Part shown: in pieces, positions 16,931 to 26,555 of the stretch
Position numbering within the stretch: the first letter of the stretch is position 1
Layout of the letters: the number at the start of each line of letters is the position of its first letter
Assembly: GCA_946500295.1 (NCBI GenBank)
Contig: CAMMVF010000024.1
Location: forward strand, 1-39,785
From: an uncultured Clostridia bacterium
GTDB taxonomy: Bacteria; Bacillota; Clostridia; Oscillospirales; Acutalibacteraceae
Reading direction: 5' to 3'
Length of the DNA: 39,785 bases
The notes under the pieces: generated by a model
What the model was told of the DNA's origin: nothing
What the model saw: only the letters and a program-made list of their open reading frames with translations
Database searches by the model: none
Made by a program: the position numbers and the translations under genes

Positions 16931-16976
16931 AACCCGTCGTGGCTGTAAATTTCTACAATCACGACGGGTTTGATTT
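16931..16976. terminator. Shared terminator between convergent genes
   Basis: A perfect 11-bp stem (AACCCGTCGTG with CACGACGGGTT) around an AT-rich loop lies between the DUF6062 stop and the protease stop. The T/A-rich flanks suggest it could serve both strands. Confidence 0.75.
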
Positions 16977-17007
16977 ATTGGACTTTTAGCCTTCTATTAA
17001 TATAAGC

Positions 17008-20000
17008 TTATCCGATTTTTGTAAGCTTTCCATTTTCGTAGGTGTATGTACCTGCTTCAAAGCGGTAGTTTCTGCCTCCGTTGCTGTCCCAGCTTCCACT
17101 GCCGTTATTGAAGCAAACATTTGCATAACTCTCTGTACCCAGATCAATCGTGTACTTATGGGTGTAGCCGCTCATTTCTGAGCTCTCCTCCATCTTTACC
17201 CCGGGTACTGCAGTCCAGCTTCCGCTACCAATCTGATAGTGGATGTAGGGTGTGCTGTAGCCTTTATAGAAAATTGTAATTTTCTCAGTTTCAGACGCTT
17301 TGGCTACCGTGTAATTCACGCTCTTGGTGTAAATCAACTTATCGCCGTATTTTACCTCAAGCTTTACCGTATAATCTCCCGCCTCGTTCGGAGTCCATGT
17401 TACTGTCTTGTCCGAATTTGTTGTCAGATTTTGGGTCTTTCCGTCCTTTGTCACAGTGTAGAAGTAGTTCTCCGATGTGAATGCAGAGGATTCGTTTGTT
17501 GTTTTCGGAGTAAATGTAATACTCTCGCCTACCTGCGCGTTCTCCTTATCGGGATCTAGCTGTAAAACGTGCATCTGTGCAACGGTTATTTTCTTCGACT
17601 GACTAACAACCTTTCCTGTTGCGTCCTTTACTTTGGCAACTAAAGTATAGGTTGTAGGATTAACGAATTGATGCGATACAGTATTATTATCGGAATAATC
17701 TGCAATTACGGTATTAGTTCCGGTCAACCAGTAAGAGAATTGATATTGATACGGAGCTGTTCCTCCTACTGCCTCGACCTCCGCCTCAAGCGTTCCGTAT
17801 ATTCCCAGATATCCGTTTTCAGGATTCAGCTTGAGCGAAGAAATCTTTAACTCTCCTTCAGCTACCGTGTAATTCACGCTCTTGGTGTAAATCAGCTTAT
17901 CGCCGTATTTTACCTCAAGCTTTACTGTATAATCTCCCGCCTCGGTCGGCGTCCATGTTACCGTCTTATCCGAATTTGTTGTCAGATTTTGGGTATTACC
18001 GTCCTTTGTAACCGTGTAGAAATAGTTTTCAGCGGTAAATACCGAGGCTTCATTTGTTGTTTTCGGAGTAAATGTAACGCTCTGACCAACCTGGGCAGTC
18101 TCCTTATCGGGATTTAACTGTAAAACATACATCCGCATAACAGTGTAATGCGTATCGGAATTGCTAACCACCGTACCCGCTGCATCCTTTACATTTACAA
18201 TCAAGTTATACGGTCCCTCATCAATAAACTGATGAGAAAAAGTATTATCCTCAGAATAATCCTGTAAAATAGTTAGCTCACCATATCTCCATGAGGCAAA
18301 CTGATACTGATAGGGCGCTGTTCCTCCTGTGGCGTGAACCTCACCTTTAACAATTTCATAAATTCCTATGCCGCTATTTTCAGGAGTGAATTTTACCGAC
18401 TCTATTTCTAGTTTTTTGTTACCTATCTGAGTAATTACACCGTTTTGATATGTATATTTACCCGGCTCGAATTTGTAATTGTTGCCGCCGTTAGTATCCC
18501 AACTGCTTCCGCCATCGTTAAAGCATACATTTGCGTAACCTTGATCGCCGATATATATTACATATTTATGTGTAAATCCGCTTACCTCACTGCTCTCTTC
18601 CATCTTTACACCGGGAGCAGTAGTCCAGCTTCCGCTGCCCACCTGATAGTGGATATAAGGATCGCTGTAACCCTTGTAGTAAATTGTAGCGCTGTTTTCC
18701 TCCGTAAGCTCGGGTAAAACTGTTATAGTTTTCTCTGCTGTAACCACCTTAGTGCTGTACGGATTCTCCTTTGCCTTTACCATAAGTGTGTAGGTACCGG
18801 GTTGAGCGAACTGACATGAACGGCTTATCGCGCCGGAATAATTATAAATAACATACTCATCGCCGTCCTTTACATAGAGATACTGGCAAACCGCCATGCT
18901 TGTGGCATTTTTGAGAGCTACCCTCATTGTGACATATTCACCTGCGTAAATTTGACCGTTCTCGGGAGTAATTGTAAAAGATGCAATTCCAAATTTTCCG
19001 TCATCTACCTCAACAGGTGTAATTATTCCATTTTTAAATGTATATGTTCCGTCTTCAAAACGGTAGTTATTGCCGCCGTTATTATCCCAACTGCTGCCTC
19101 CATCGTTGAAGCACACGTTTGCATGGCCTTCACTGCCGAGGTTGATTGTATACTTGTGGGTATATCCGCTCATCTCTGAGCTTGCCTCCATCTTTACCCC
19201 CGGAGCCGTCGTCCACCTTCCGTTTCCAACCTGATAGTGGATATACGGATTACTATATCCGCTATAGTAAATGGTTGCCGTTGGAGTATTGGCGGTACGA
19301 TAAAAATCCATAGTTTCAGTCTGTCCGTCCAAGGCAATGGGAAGACTGCCGTCAGCTTCATATACCTTTCCGGTGTTTTTATCGGTTATTTTAAGCTCTT
19401 TTACAGTGAGAACCGTATTGTCTGCATCCTCATCATCAACCTTGATGCTCCAAGTATAATCCGTGAAATTAGAAGAATTTAAGCCCTCTACCACATTACC
19501 AAGGTCGAAGCACATTGTACCATCGTTAGACGATTTTGTTCCATCGTATGAATAAGAGCCAAACCCATACGTACAGCAATATGGCACTACTTCTTTTTCT
19601 ATTCTTTCGCTTTCATTTTCAGCTATTACATATATCTTTGTCTGCTCTCTGTCACTGCTGTTGAGCTTATATGTCAGTATAATATCCGAGTCAGAATCAT
19701 ATGGTTCTACATCTATTCTTGCAATATTCTCAAAAATCGAACACCTCTCCGATTGTGCAGCCATATTAGGAACGCTTGATACCTTATTTAACGCATCATA
19801 TGCCACCCAGCAAAAGCCATCATTTGCAAAATCCTTTCCCCAGGAGTTTACAATCTTAAATGCGCCCTTTTCCTGCTCCTGAACGCTGCCGTCGCCGTTG
19901 ATATCCACCCAAATATCGTCATTGTAACCAACAATGGTCATACGGTGCGAACCGTTGCTGCCAATCTGTGCTGTAGCGATGCTTTCTCCGGCATAGGCAT

Positions 20001-20853
20001 CATTTTCGGGAACTTCCTCATTTTTCTCTAGCCTACTATAGTTCCAACTATAAATATAAGTGCTGTAGGTCAAAATATCTCCGTTGCTCAAGGCGGTCTT
20101 AATTACCTCAAGATCCTCATCGTCCGGGGACGTAATCGGTGTATTACCTCTTCCATATTTTAGTTCCTGATAATCTGTTATTCTGTAATCACCTGTAGAG
20201 CTCCATATATCCTCATCCGGACTCCAGCTTAGATAGTCACTATCATAAGGAATCTGCTCTAAAGTTGCTGCACCTTGATACTTCAAAACACTGTATATAT
20301 CCCCTAACCTAGAACCCTCATCAACGCCTTCATTGACCATATTGTAAGCCCACTTGGGTGAAAAGGTATTTTCAGGGGTGGTTTTTCTACCCATTGACTT
20401 ATTCATTTCATAAGTAAACTGATAGTAAACCAGTGCCCAAGCCGTGCACGAACCAATACTTCCTTGACTGTCCACCTCGGGGAAATACTCGCTGTCGCTG
20501 TTATCTACCTTTGACGGCAAGGTTGCCGCCGACCTCATTCTAGCCTGCGGCTTTGTATCGTTTCCAGTCACTTCATAATAGTCGCTGACTGTTTCGATTT
20601 TCTCTACGCCTTCCAAATCAGCCTCGGTACTGAGGTCACCCGTGGCTCCGTGAAATTCAATCTCCTCATCTGCCGTATTTGCAGTGTTGCTCTCTGCCTC
20701 AGCCGCAGCTGCCTCAGTCATGGTAGCTTGAGTTACCGCACTCTCACTTTCCTCGGCTGCTACTGTGGCAAGCCCCGCATAGCACGACGTGAGCGTAAGC
20801 GCGCAAAGCATACCCGCAACCAGCCTTTTTAAGCCTTTTTTCATCTTTTCCAT
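17008..20853 (-). CDS. Secreted papain-like (C1A) cysteine protease with three CBM25 starch-binding modules
   Basis: The 1281-residue exported protein has a hydrophobic N-terminus (about 7-33) ending in either a lipobox (LTSC, Cys24) or a type I site (VAA-EE). An acidic low-complexity segment follows to about 110. The C1A catalytic domain spans about 110-360, with oxyanion Gln130 and nucleophile Cys136 in QGSIGSCTAWA, His303 in SNGSHRMTIVGY and Asn336 in KIVNSWGKDF. A calcium-loop-like insert DINGDGSVQEQE lies between His and Asn. Three CBM25 modules (about 527-615, 722-812, 1192-1281) share IHYQVG, W-T-x-x-PGVKME, YTHKY and CFNDG..WD. Ig-like repeats (TPENG..., VGQSVTFTPKTTNE) fill the spaces. 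No dockerin is seen. It probably holds a protease on starch or at the cell surface; the substrate is unknown. AAAGGG precedes ATG 20853 closely; ATG 20844 is an alternative. Confidence 0.9.
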   Translation of the reverse strand: MEKMKKGLKRLVAGMLCALTLTSCYAGLATVAAEESESAVTQATMTEAAAAEAESNTANTADEEIEFHGATGDLSTEADLEGVEKIETVSDYYEVTGNDTKPQARMRSAATLPSKVDNSDSEYFPEVDSQGSIGSCTAWALVYYQFTYEMNKSMGRKTTPENTFSPKWAYNMVNEGVDEGSRLGDIYSVLKYQGAATLEQIPYDSDYLSWSPDEDIWSSTGDYRITDYQELKYGRGNTPITSPDDEDLEVIKTALSNGDILTYSTYIYSWNYSRLEKNEEVPENDAYAGESIATAQIGSNGSHRMTIVGYNDDIWVDINGDGSVQEQEKGAFKIVNSWGKDFANDGFCWVAYDALNKVSSVPNMAAQSERCSIFENIARIDVEPYDSDSDIILTYKLNSSDREQTKIYVIAENESERIEKEVVPYCCTYGFGSYSYDGTKSSNDGTMCFDLGNVVEGLNSSNFTDYTWSIKVDDEDADNTVLTVKELKITDKNTGKVYEADGSLPIALDGQTETMDFYRTANTPTATIYYSGYSNPYIHYQVGNGRWTTAPGVKMEASSEMSGYTHKYTINLGSEGHANVCFNDGGSSWDNNGGNNYRFEDGTYTFKNGIITPVEVDDGKFGIASFTITPENGQIYAGEYVTMRVALKNATSMAVCQYLYVKDGDEYVIYNYSGAISRSCQFAQPGTYTLMVKAKENPYSTKVVTAEKTITVLPELTEENSATIYYKGYSDPYIHYQVGSGSWTTAPGVKMEESSEVSGFTHKYVIYIGDQGYANVCFNDGGSSWDTNGGNNYKFEPGKYTYQNGVITQIGNKKLEIESVKFTPENSGIGIYEIVKGEVHATGGTAPYQYQFASWRYGELTILQDYSEDNTFSHQFIDEGPYNLIVNVKDAAGTVVSNSDTHYTVMRMYVLQLNPDKETAQVGQSVTFTPKTTNEASVFTAENYFYTVTKDGNTQNLTTNSDKTVTWTPTEAGDYTVKLEVKYGDKLIYTKSVNYTVAEGELKISSLKLNPENGYLGIYGTLEAEVEAVGGTAPYQYQFSYWLTGTNTVIADYSDNNTVSHQFVNPTTYTLVAKVKDATGKVVSQSKKITVAQMHVLQLDPDKENAQVGESITFTPKTTNESSAFTSENYFYTVTKDGKTQNLTTNSDKTVTWTPNEAGDYTVKLEVKYGDKLIYTKSVNYTVAKASETEKITIFYKGYSTPYIHYQIGSGSWTAVPGVKMEESSEMSGYTHKYTIDLGTESYANVCFNNGSGSWDSNGGRNYRFEAGTYTYENGKLTKIG
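17303..18118. repeat. 558-bp internal duplication in the CBM25 protease gene
   Basis: Positions 17303-17560 and 17861-18118 are close to identical at a 558-bp offset (186 residues). They encode an Ig-like domain with FTPKTTNE and VKYGDKLIYTKSVNYTV. The intervening part is also related to an upstream domain (18150-18400). It reflects tandem duplication of a two-domain unit between CBM25 modules 2 and 3. Confidence 0.75.
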
Positions 20854-20919
20854 ATCCCTTTCTTTTATTATCCTAGTTTTGCTCTAACACTTTATAACAT
20901 TAAAGCAAGACCGCATTGA

Positions 20920-20949
20920 ATTATACACCGACTTTATAAAAATAAGCAA
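20920..20949 (-). promoter_or_regulatory. Probable promoter of the CBM25 protease gene
   Basis: On the minus strand, TTGCTT (20944-20949), an 18-bp spacer and TATAAT (20920-20925) lie 67 nt before the ATG. Confidence 0.6.
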
Positions 20950-21286
20950 CTAAAATTTTTTCAAAATTTTTGTGCAACTTCTCTCTGTTTGTAAAATTTG
21001 GCATACTTTTTTTCTGTTTTAGCCATAAATGTTGTTATCAACTTTGACTTATTTTATCTTTAATTACTCGCTTTAAATTTTTCTAAAACTAAATCTATGG
21101 TAAATTGAACTAAATTTTAGCAAATAGCAAAACTATTTTTGATATTATTTCTGATGAAAACTAATTTTTAATCAATAAATTGAGCTTCACAAATAACTAT
21201 CAATTTAATCGCAGTTCCAAATTAATAAGGTTAATCTTACATAACTAATCATTTTAATTAATCATTTTATTAAGGTTAGCGTGACA
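20950..21286. other. AT-rich intergenic region, no gene seen
   Basis: The stretch between the protease promoter and the ilvC-side terminator is very AT-rich, with short imperfect repeats such as TAATCATTTTAATTAATCATTTTATTAA near 21246-21271. No frame, RNA gene or strong structured element could be supported. It probably insulates the ilv operon from the protease gene. Confidence 0.5.
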
Positions 21287-21326
21287 ACAAAAAAGCTGAT
21301 TTCGTAAAAAAACGAAATCAGCTTTT
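21287..21326 (-). terminator. Terminator downstream of ilvC
   Basis: A strong stem (AAAAGCTGATTTCGT with ACGAAATCAGCTTTT) is followed on the minus strand by further T residues. It lies about 130 bp after the ilvC stop and would end the ilvBNC transcript. Confidence 0.8.
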
Positions 21327-21456
21327 ATAATTACCTTATTTCTACCGCTAAAAAGGATTAATAGCATACGAATAGGCATGCCAATCCATCAAGCGGATTA
21401 ATTTAATGCAAGCTTTTTCAGCTTAAGATACAAATGTAGTTTGAATTTACACTAAA

Positions 21457-22503
<1,047 letters not shown>

Positions 22504-22532
22504 TTATATATATGTTATTTCTGTAAAACCGC

Positions 22533-23024
22533 TTAGGATGTTACGCTTGCCGCTCCCTTTTCAATGGCAATGGTTCCTGTCTTCACGATTTCACGGATTC
22601 CATATGGCTTGAGTAAATTAATTAGGACTTCTCCCTTTTCTGCCGTATCGCAGAATTCAATAGTTACTGTAGACTGTCCTACATCAGCAACCTTGGCGCT
22701 CATCATCTCCGCCAGCTTCATAAGCTCGGGTCGCTTCTGAGTAGTGCAGTTTACCTTTATCAGCGCGAGCTCACGGCTGATGTAGTTGCCCTCCTCAAAC
22801 GCCTTGACCTTGATTACGGGTATCAGCTTATTGAGCTGCTTTTCAAGCTGCTCGAGCACGTAGTCGTCGCCGTCAGCGACAATGGTCATCCTCGACAGCT
22901 TCGGGTCGTTTGTAACCCCAACTGCCAGGCTGTCTATATTAAAGCCTCTTCTTGAAAACAAACCGGAAATTTTACTCAAAACACCGGCCTGATTCTCAAC
23001 CAGAACTGTCAATGTGTGTTTCAT
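22533..23024 (-). CDS. ilvN: Acetolactate synthase small (regulatory) subunit
   Basis: The 163-residue protein begins MKHTLTVLVENQAGVLSKIS, the ACT domain that binds branched-chain amino acids for feedback control, followed by the small-subunit C-terminal domain. It activates the catalytic subunit encoded directly upstream. The ATG at 23024 has AAAGGAAA 7 nt upstream and starts 16 bp after the ilvB stop; the longer frame reaching 23147 runs back into ilvB and is not used. Confidence 0.95.
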   Translation of the reverse strand: MKHTLTVLVENQAGVLSKISGLFSRRGFNIDSLAVGVTNDPKLSRMTIVADGDDYVLEQLEKQLNKLIPVIKVKAFEEGNYISRELALIKVNCTTQKRPELMKLAEMMSAKVADVGQSTVTIEFCDTAEKGEVLINLLKPYGIREIVKTGTIAIEKGAASVTS

Positions 23025-23040
23025 AAATAAATTTCCTTTC

Positions 23041-24666
23041 TTAAATCGAGGGCGTGTCCGGGCTGACGTTGCACACCAGCATAAACGAGCTGTCAGACTT
23101 AAGCATCTCGGCGGCAATTTTTTCGGCTTCCTCGTTTGTGCTTGCAAAAGCAGAGGGAATATGATACGCCTCGGCTATCTTCTGAAAATCGGGAGCTTCA
23201 TCGTCCAGCATGGTCGCGCTGTAACGTCCCTTATAAAGATTTTTCTGCAGCTCACGCACCATTCCGAGGCGGACGTTGCGCATTATGACTATCTTTATAT
23301 TCATGTGATTCTGCGCTATGGTTCCCAGCTCGTTCATTCCCATCTGGAAGGAACCGTCTCCGCACACCACCACAACCTCTCTGGTCGGACGGGCAAACTT
23401 TGCACCTATTGCGGCGGGAATTGAATATCCCATCGTTCCCATTCCGCCGGTTGTCAAAAACCGCCCCTCCTTGATTCGGAAGTTGTTGGCGCACCAAATC
23501 TGGTTTTGGCCTACGTCGGCAACGAGTATCGCCTTGGACGGCAGCATCTTAGACAGAGCCGCCACAAAGCCCCTCGGCTCGACATAGCCCTCAAAGGTCT
23601 GTGGAATTTTAAACAGCTCGGTCTTCCACCTCTCGACGGTCTCGTCCCACATCTTTGGAACGTGGTAATCGCCGACCTCCTTGGGAAGCCTCTCCATTAT
23701 ATCCCTCATATCGCCTACGATAGGCACAGTGGTCTTGATGTTTTTGCCTATCTCGGCAGGGTCAATGTCAATGTGGATTATCTTTGACCTCTCTGAAACC
23801 TGGTCGGGCGCTGCCACAGCTCGATCTCCAAGCCTTGCGCCGCAGACAATCAGCAAGTCCGATTCGTGAATAGCCCTGTTCGCCACTCCTTTTCCATGGC
23901 TTCCGAGCATACCCAAATACAGTCTGTGCTCCGAGGGCATAACACCTATACCCATCATTGTCGAAACCACCGGAATTCCCGTGGTCACTGCAAAATCCAC
24001 GAGCTTAAGCTTAACTCCCGAGGTCAATACTCCGCCGCCCGCAACTATTATCGGGCGAGAGGACTCTCTTATCAGCTGAGCCGCCCTTTTGATTTGAACG
24101 GCATGACCCTTTACATTCGGCTTGTAGCCAGGTATATTTGCTTTCTCGGGATATACAAACTCCTCGAGCTTGTTTTGCTGTATATCTATCGGCACGTCAA
24201 TTAGCACCGGGCCGGGTCTTCCGGTGGTGGCTATATGAAATGCCTCCTTAAACACACGGGGCAAGTCCGCAGTATCCTTCACCAGATAACTGTGCTTAAC
24301 AAACGGCTCGCACGCCCCTGTGATATCCGCCTCCTGGAACACATCACGTCCCAGCAAATCGCTTCTTACCTGACCGGTAATGGCTATTATCGGAATTGAA
24401 TCGGTGTAGGCTGTCGCTATTCCCGTTATCATATTGGTAGCGCCGGGACCTGAGGTCGCAACACAAACTCCGGGCTTTCCTATCGAGCGGGCATAGCCGC
24501 TGGCAGCGTGAACTGCGTTTTGCTCCTGACGCACTAAAACATGCCTTATGTCAGAATCCAGCAGCGCGTCATAAAACGGGCAAATCGCCGCACCCGGATA
24601 GCCGAAGATGACGGAAACACCCTCGTTCTCGAGACATTTTACCATTATTTCAGCGCCGTTTATCAT
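23041..24666 (-). CDS. ilvB: Acetolactate synthase large (catalytic) subunit, ThDP-dependent
   Basis: The enzyme condenses pyruvate with pyruvate or 2-oxobutyrate at the start of branched-chain amino-acid synthesis. The 541-residue product has the ThDP catalytic Glu in VRQEQNAVHAASGYAR (about 46-61), TSGPGATN, the FAD/regulatory middle domain, and the ThDP-binding GDGSFQMGMNELGT with the downstream Asn of the metal motif. A short leader and a consensus promoter (24708-24736) precede it. No T-box or leader-peptide attenuator fits in the leader. Confidence 0.96.
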   Translation of the reverse strand: MINGAEIMVKCLENEGVSVIFGYPGAAICPFYDALLDSDIRHVLVRQEQNAVHAASGYARSIGKPGVCVATSGPGATNMITGIATAYTDSIPIIAITGQVRSDLLGRDVFQEADITGACEPFVKHSYLVKDTADLPRVFKEAFHIATTGRPGPVLIDVPIDIQQNKLEEFVYPEKANIPGYKPNVKGHAVQIKRAAQLIRESSRPIIVAGGGVLTSGVKLKLVDFAVTTGIPVVSTMMGIGVMPSEHRLYLGMLGSHGKGVANRAIHESDLLIVCGARLGDRAVAAPDQVSERSKIIHIDIDPAEIGKNIKTTVPIVGDMRDIMERLPKEVGDYHVPKMWDETVERWKTELFKIPQTFEGYVEPRGFVAALSKMLPSKAILVADVGQNQIWCANNFRIKEGRFLTTGGMGTMGYSIPAAIGAKFARPTREVVVVCGDGSFQMGMNELGTIAQNHMNIKIVIMRNVRLGMVRELQKNLYKGRYSATMLDDEAPDFQKIAEAYHIPSAFASTNEEAEKIAAEMLKSDSSFMLVCNVSPDTPSI

Positions 24667-24707
24667 ACTCCCGTCACTCCCATCTAATTCACATACGTTT
24701 AGATAAT

Positions 24708-24736
24708 ATTATAGTATGACCTGCTCAAGAGGTCAA
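24708..24736 (-). promoter_or_regulatory. Sigma-A promoter of ilvBNC with a dyad in its spacer
   Basis: On the minus strand, TTGACC (24731-24736), a 17-bp spacer and TATAAT (24708-24713) lie 42 bp before the ilvB ATG. The -35 overlaps the end of the upstream decarboxylase gene. From the -35 into the spacer runs the dyad GACCT-N7-AGGTC, a possible operator. Confidence 0.8.
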
Positions 24737-26184
24737 GTTTTTGAGGTGTTTTTTTCGTAAAATAGTGGCGATTTTACAACTTTCAACTCGCCCTTTGCTG
24801 AGCCAAAGTCGGTTTTTATGCTCACTCCGGCATCACTAAGCCCCATGATTACCTCTACTACTTCCTCGCTTATCTCCTCACCGGGAGTCAAAATCGGAAC
24901 TCCGGGCGGGTAAGCAAAAACATACTCCCCACTGATCCTGCCGGCTGAGGAGTACAACTCAACTGCCTCGCAGTCACACTGCAGAGCCTCAAACATCTCC
25001 ATTTTCTTTAAAAAATGTTTCGGCATAGCGGCGGATTTCAAGACAAAGTCACCGCACTGTCCGGCATCAATCTCCTGGAGCGCAGTCTTTAGCATATCAA
25101 AGCCCTCGTCAGTGTCACAGTAAGAGGTCATGGCGATAACATATCCAATCGCAGACATTTCAACCTGGAGCTTATATTTCTCTCTGAGGATTTTTTCAAG
25201 CTCCGCTCCCGAATAGCCCTTCCTCACAGCGCTTATAACTAGCTTGCTGCGGTCGAAGGAGAAAATCTCATTTCTTTTATTGTCCCTGTCGCCGCCGTAA
25301 AATAGTACATCTATATTTTTTAGTCCCTGCACAGCCGTTGAAAAATTATCAAGCCTTTGTCGATATTGTTCAAATTTTTCCTCGCCGTTTCTAATCAGTT
25401 CCTGCACGGCCCCGTCAATGCTCTCCATAAGTATATATGACGGTGAGCTTGTCTCAAAGATTGACAGAGCCTGCATCACCCTGTCTTCACAAACCATATC
25501 TCCATTAATATGGAGCAGGGCGGTCTGGGTAAGAGCCGCAAGGGTCTTGTGAGTGCTCTGTATAACTATATCCGCTCCGGCTTTTACCGCCCCTCCGCCG
25601 AAGCCCTCAAAATGCCCTAAATGAGCGCCGTGAGCTTCATCGACAATCAGCGGAATACGGTATTTTTCACAGATCCTTTTTATACCCCGGATATCGGAAA
25701 TCACGCCCTCATAGGTTGGCGAGGTCAGCACGACAGCAGAAAATCCGCCCTGCGACAACGCTTTCTCAACCTGCTGCACAGTTATACTGCCGTATATTTC
25801 AAAGGCGGAGCTGACTGTATCGGGCACCAAGTACTCCGCTCTCAGCCCCAAAACGGCAAGCCCATTGTACACCGAGCGGTGGCAGTTTCGCGCGCAGAGC
25901 ACCTTGTCCCCTCTTTTGGTGCAGGCAGCCATCGCCGCCAATATTCCGCAGGTGCTTCCGCCTACTAAAAAAACCGTCTTACTCGAACCGAAAAAATTCG
26001 CAGCGCTCTCCATTGCCCTCTTGAGTATGCCCTCGGGGCAGTGCAAATCGTCAACGCCCTCGACCTCGGTCAAATCATGGGTAAGCGACAGCGGCAGGTG
26101 GGAGGCAGTATTCCTCTTGTGTCCCGGCATATGAAGGGGATACAAGCCCTGTTGCAGATATTCCTCTATCTCGTCGTACAGCAT
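24733..26184 (-). CDS. Orn/Lys/Arg decarboxylase family protein (PLP fold type I)
   Basis: The 483-residue protein starts with the family pattern GLYPLHMPGHKRN and TEVEGVDDLHCPEG. It continues with FLVGGSTCGILAAM, the PLP-stacking DEAHGAHLG, and the Schiff-base lysine in STHKTLAAL (about Lys213). It belongs to the short group of basic amino-acid decarboxylases (B. subtilis SpeA/YaaO-like) rather than the 700-residue inducible enzymes. It likely makes a polyamine precursor from arginine, lysine or ornithine; the substrate cannot be read from the sequence. The ATG follows the upstream stop codon by one base (TGA-T-ATG), with only a weak ribosome binding site, so translation is probably coupled to the ArsC/Spx-like gene. 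Confidence 0.88.
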   Translation of the reverse strand: MLYDEIEEYLQQGLYPLHMPGHKRNTASHLPLSLTHDLTEVEGVDDLHCPEGILKRAMESAANFFGSSKTVFLVGGSTCGILAAMAACTKRGDKVLCARNCHRSVYNGLAVLGLRAEYLVPDTVSSAFEIYGSITVQQVEKALSQGGFSAVVLTSPTYEGVISDIRGIKRICEKYRIPLIVDEAHGAHLGHFEGFGGGAVKAGADIVIQSTHKTLAALTQTALLHINGDMVCEDRVMQALSIFETSSPSYILMESIDGAVQELIRNGEEKFEQYRQRLDNFSTAVQGLKNIDVLFYGGDRDNKRNEIFSFDRSKLVISAVRKGYSGAELEKILREKYKLQVEMSAIGYVIAMTSYCDTDEGFDMLKTALQEIDAGQCGDFVLKSAAMPKHFLKKMEMFEALQCDCEAVELYSSAGRISGEYVFAYPPGVPILTPGEEISEEVVEVIMGLSDAGVSIKTDFGSAKGELKVVKSPLFYEKNTSKT

Positions 26185-26185
26185 A

Positions 26186-26542
26186 TCACTTTACAGCCTC
26201 TTCCCACTGCTCCTGTTTAAATCCTGCCAAAACAAAGTCGTCACACACCAGCAATGGACGCTTTATAAGCATCCCGTCTGTTGAAAGAAGCTCTATCTGC
26301 TCGTCTAAGCTCATGCTTTTCAGCTTGTCCTTCAGACCCATAGAACGGTACAGCTGACCCGAGGTGTTAAAAAGTCCCTTGGTTGAACCTCCCCTGAGCT
26401 TTACCCACTCGGCTAGCTCCTGCTGCGTGGGGTTTTCCTCCTTTATATCCCTAAGCTCATACTCTATCGAGTTTTCATCGAGCCATTTTTGAGCCTTGCG
26501 GCAGGTAGAGCACTTGGGATAGCAAATAAACTTATACTTCAT
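26186..26542 (-). CDS. ArsC/Spx family thioredoxin-fold protein
   Basis: The 118-residue protein begins MKYKFICYPKCSTCRKAQKW. The redox pair Cys10/Cys13 sits at the start of the first helix, and the family motifs DIKEENPT and KRPLLV follow. The ArsC family includes arsenate reductases and the Spx/MgsR regulators; YffB-like proteins of this length and CxxC form are mostly of unknown function. Spx-like RNA polymerase binding cannot be judged by eye. AAGGAGG precedes the ATG at 26542 with 8-nt spacing and overlaps the tatD stop region, so it is co-transcribed with tatD. Confidence 0.85.
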   Translation of the reverse strand: MKYKFICYPKCSTCRKAQKWLDENSIEYELRDIKEENPTQQELAEWVKLRGGSTKGLFNTSGQLYRSMGLKDKLKSMSLDEQIELLSTDGMLIKRPLLVCDDFVLAGFKQEQWEEAVK

Positions 26543-26555
26543 CTGAATTTCCTCC

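Noticed and set aside
17008-20853. Dockerin at the end of the CBM25 protease
   Set aside because: The protein ends inside a CBM25 module. Only one calcium-type loop exists, and it lies within the protease domain.
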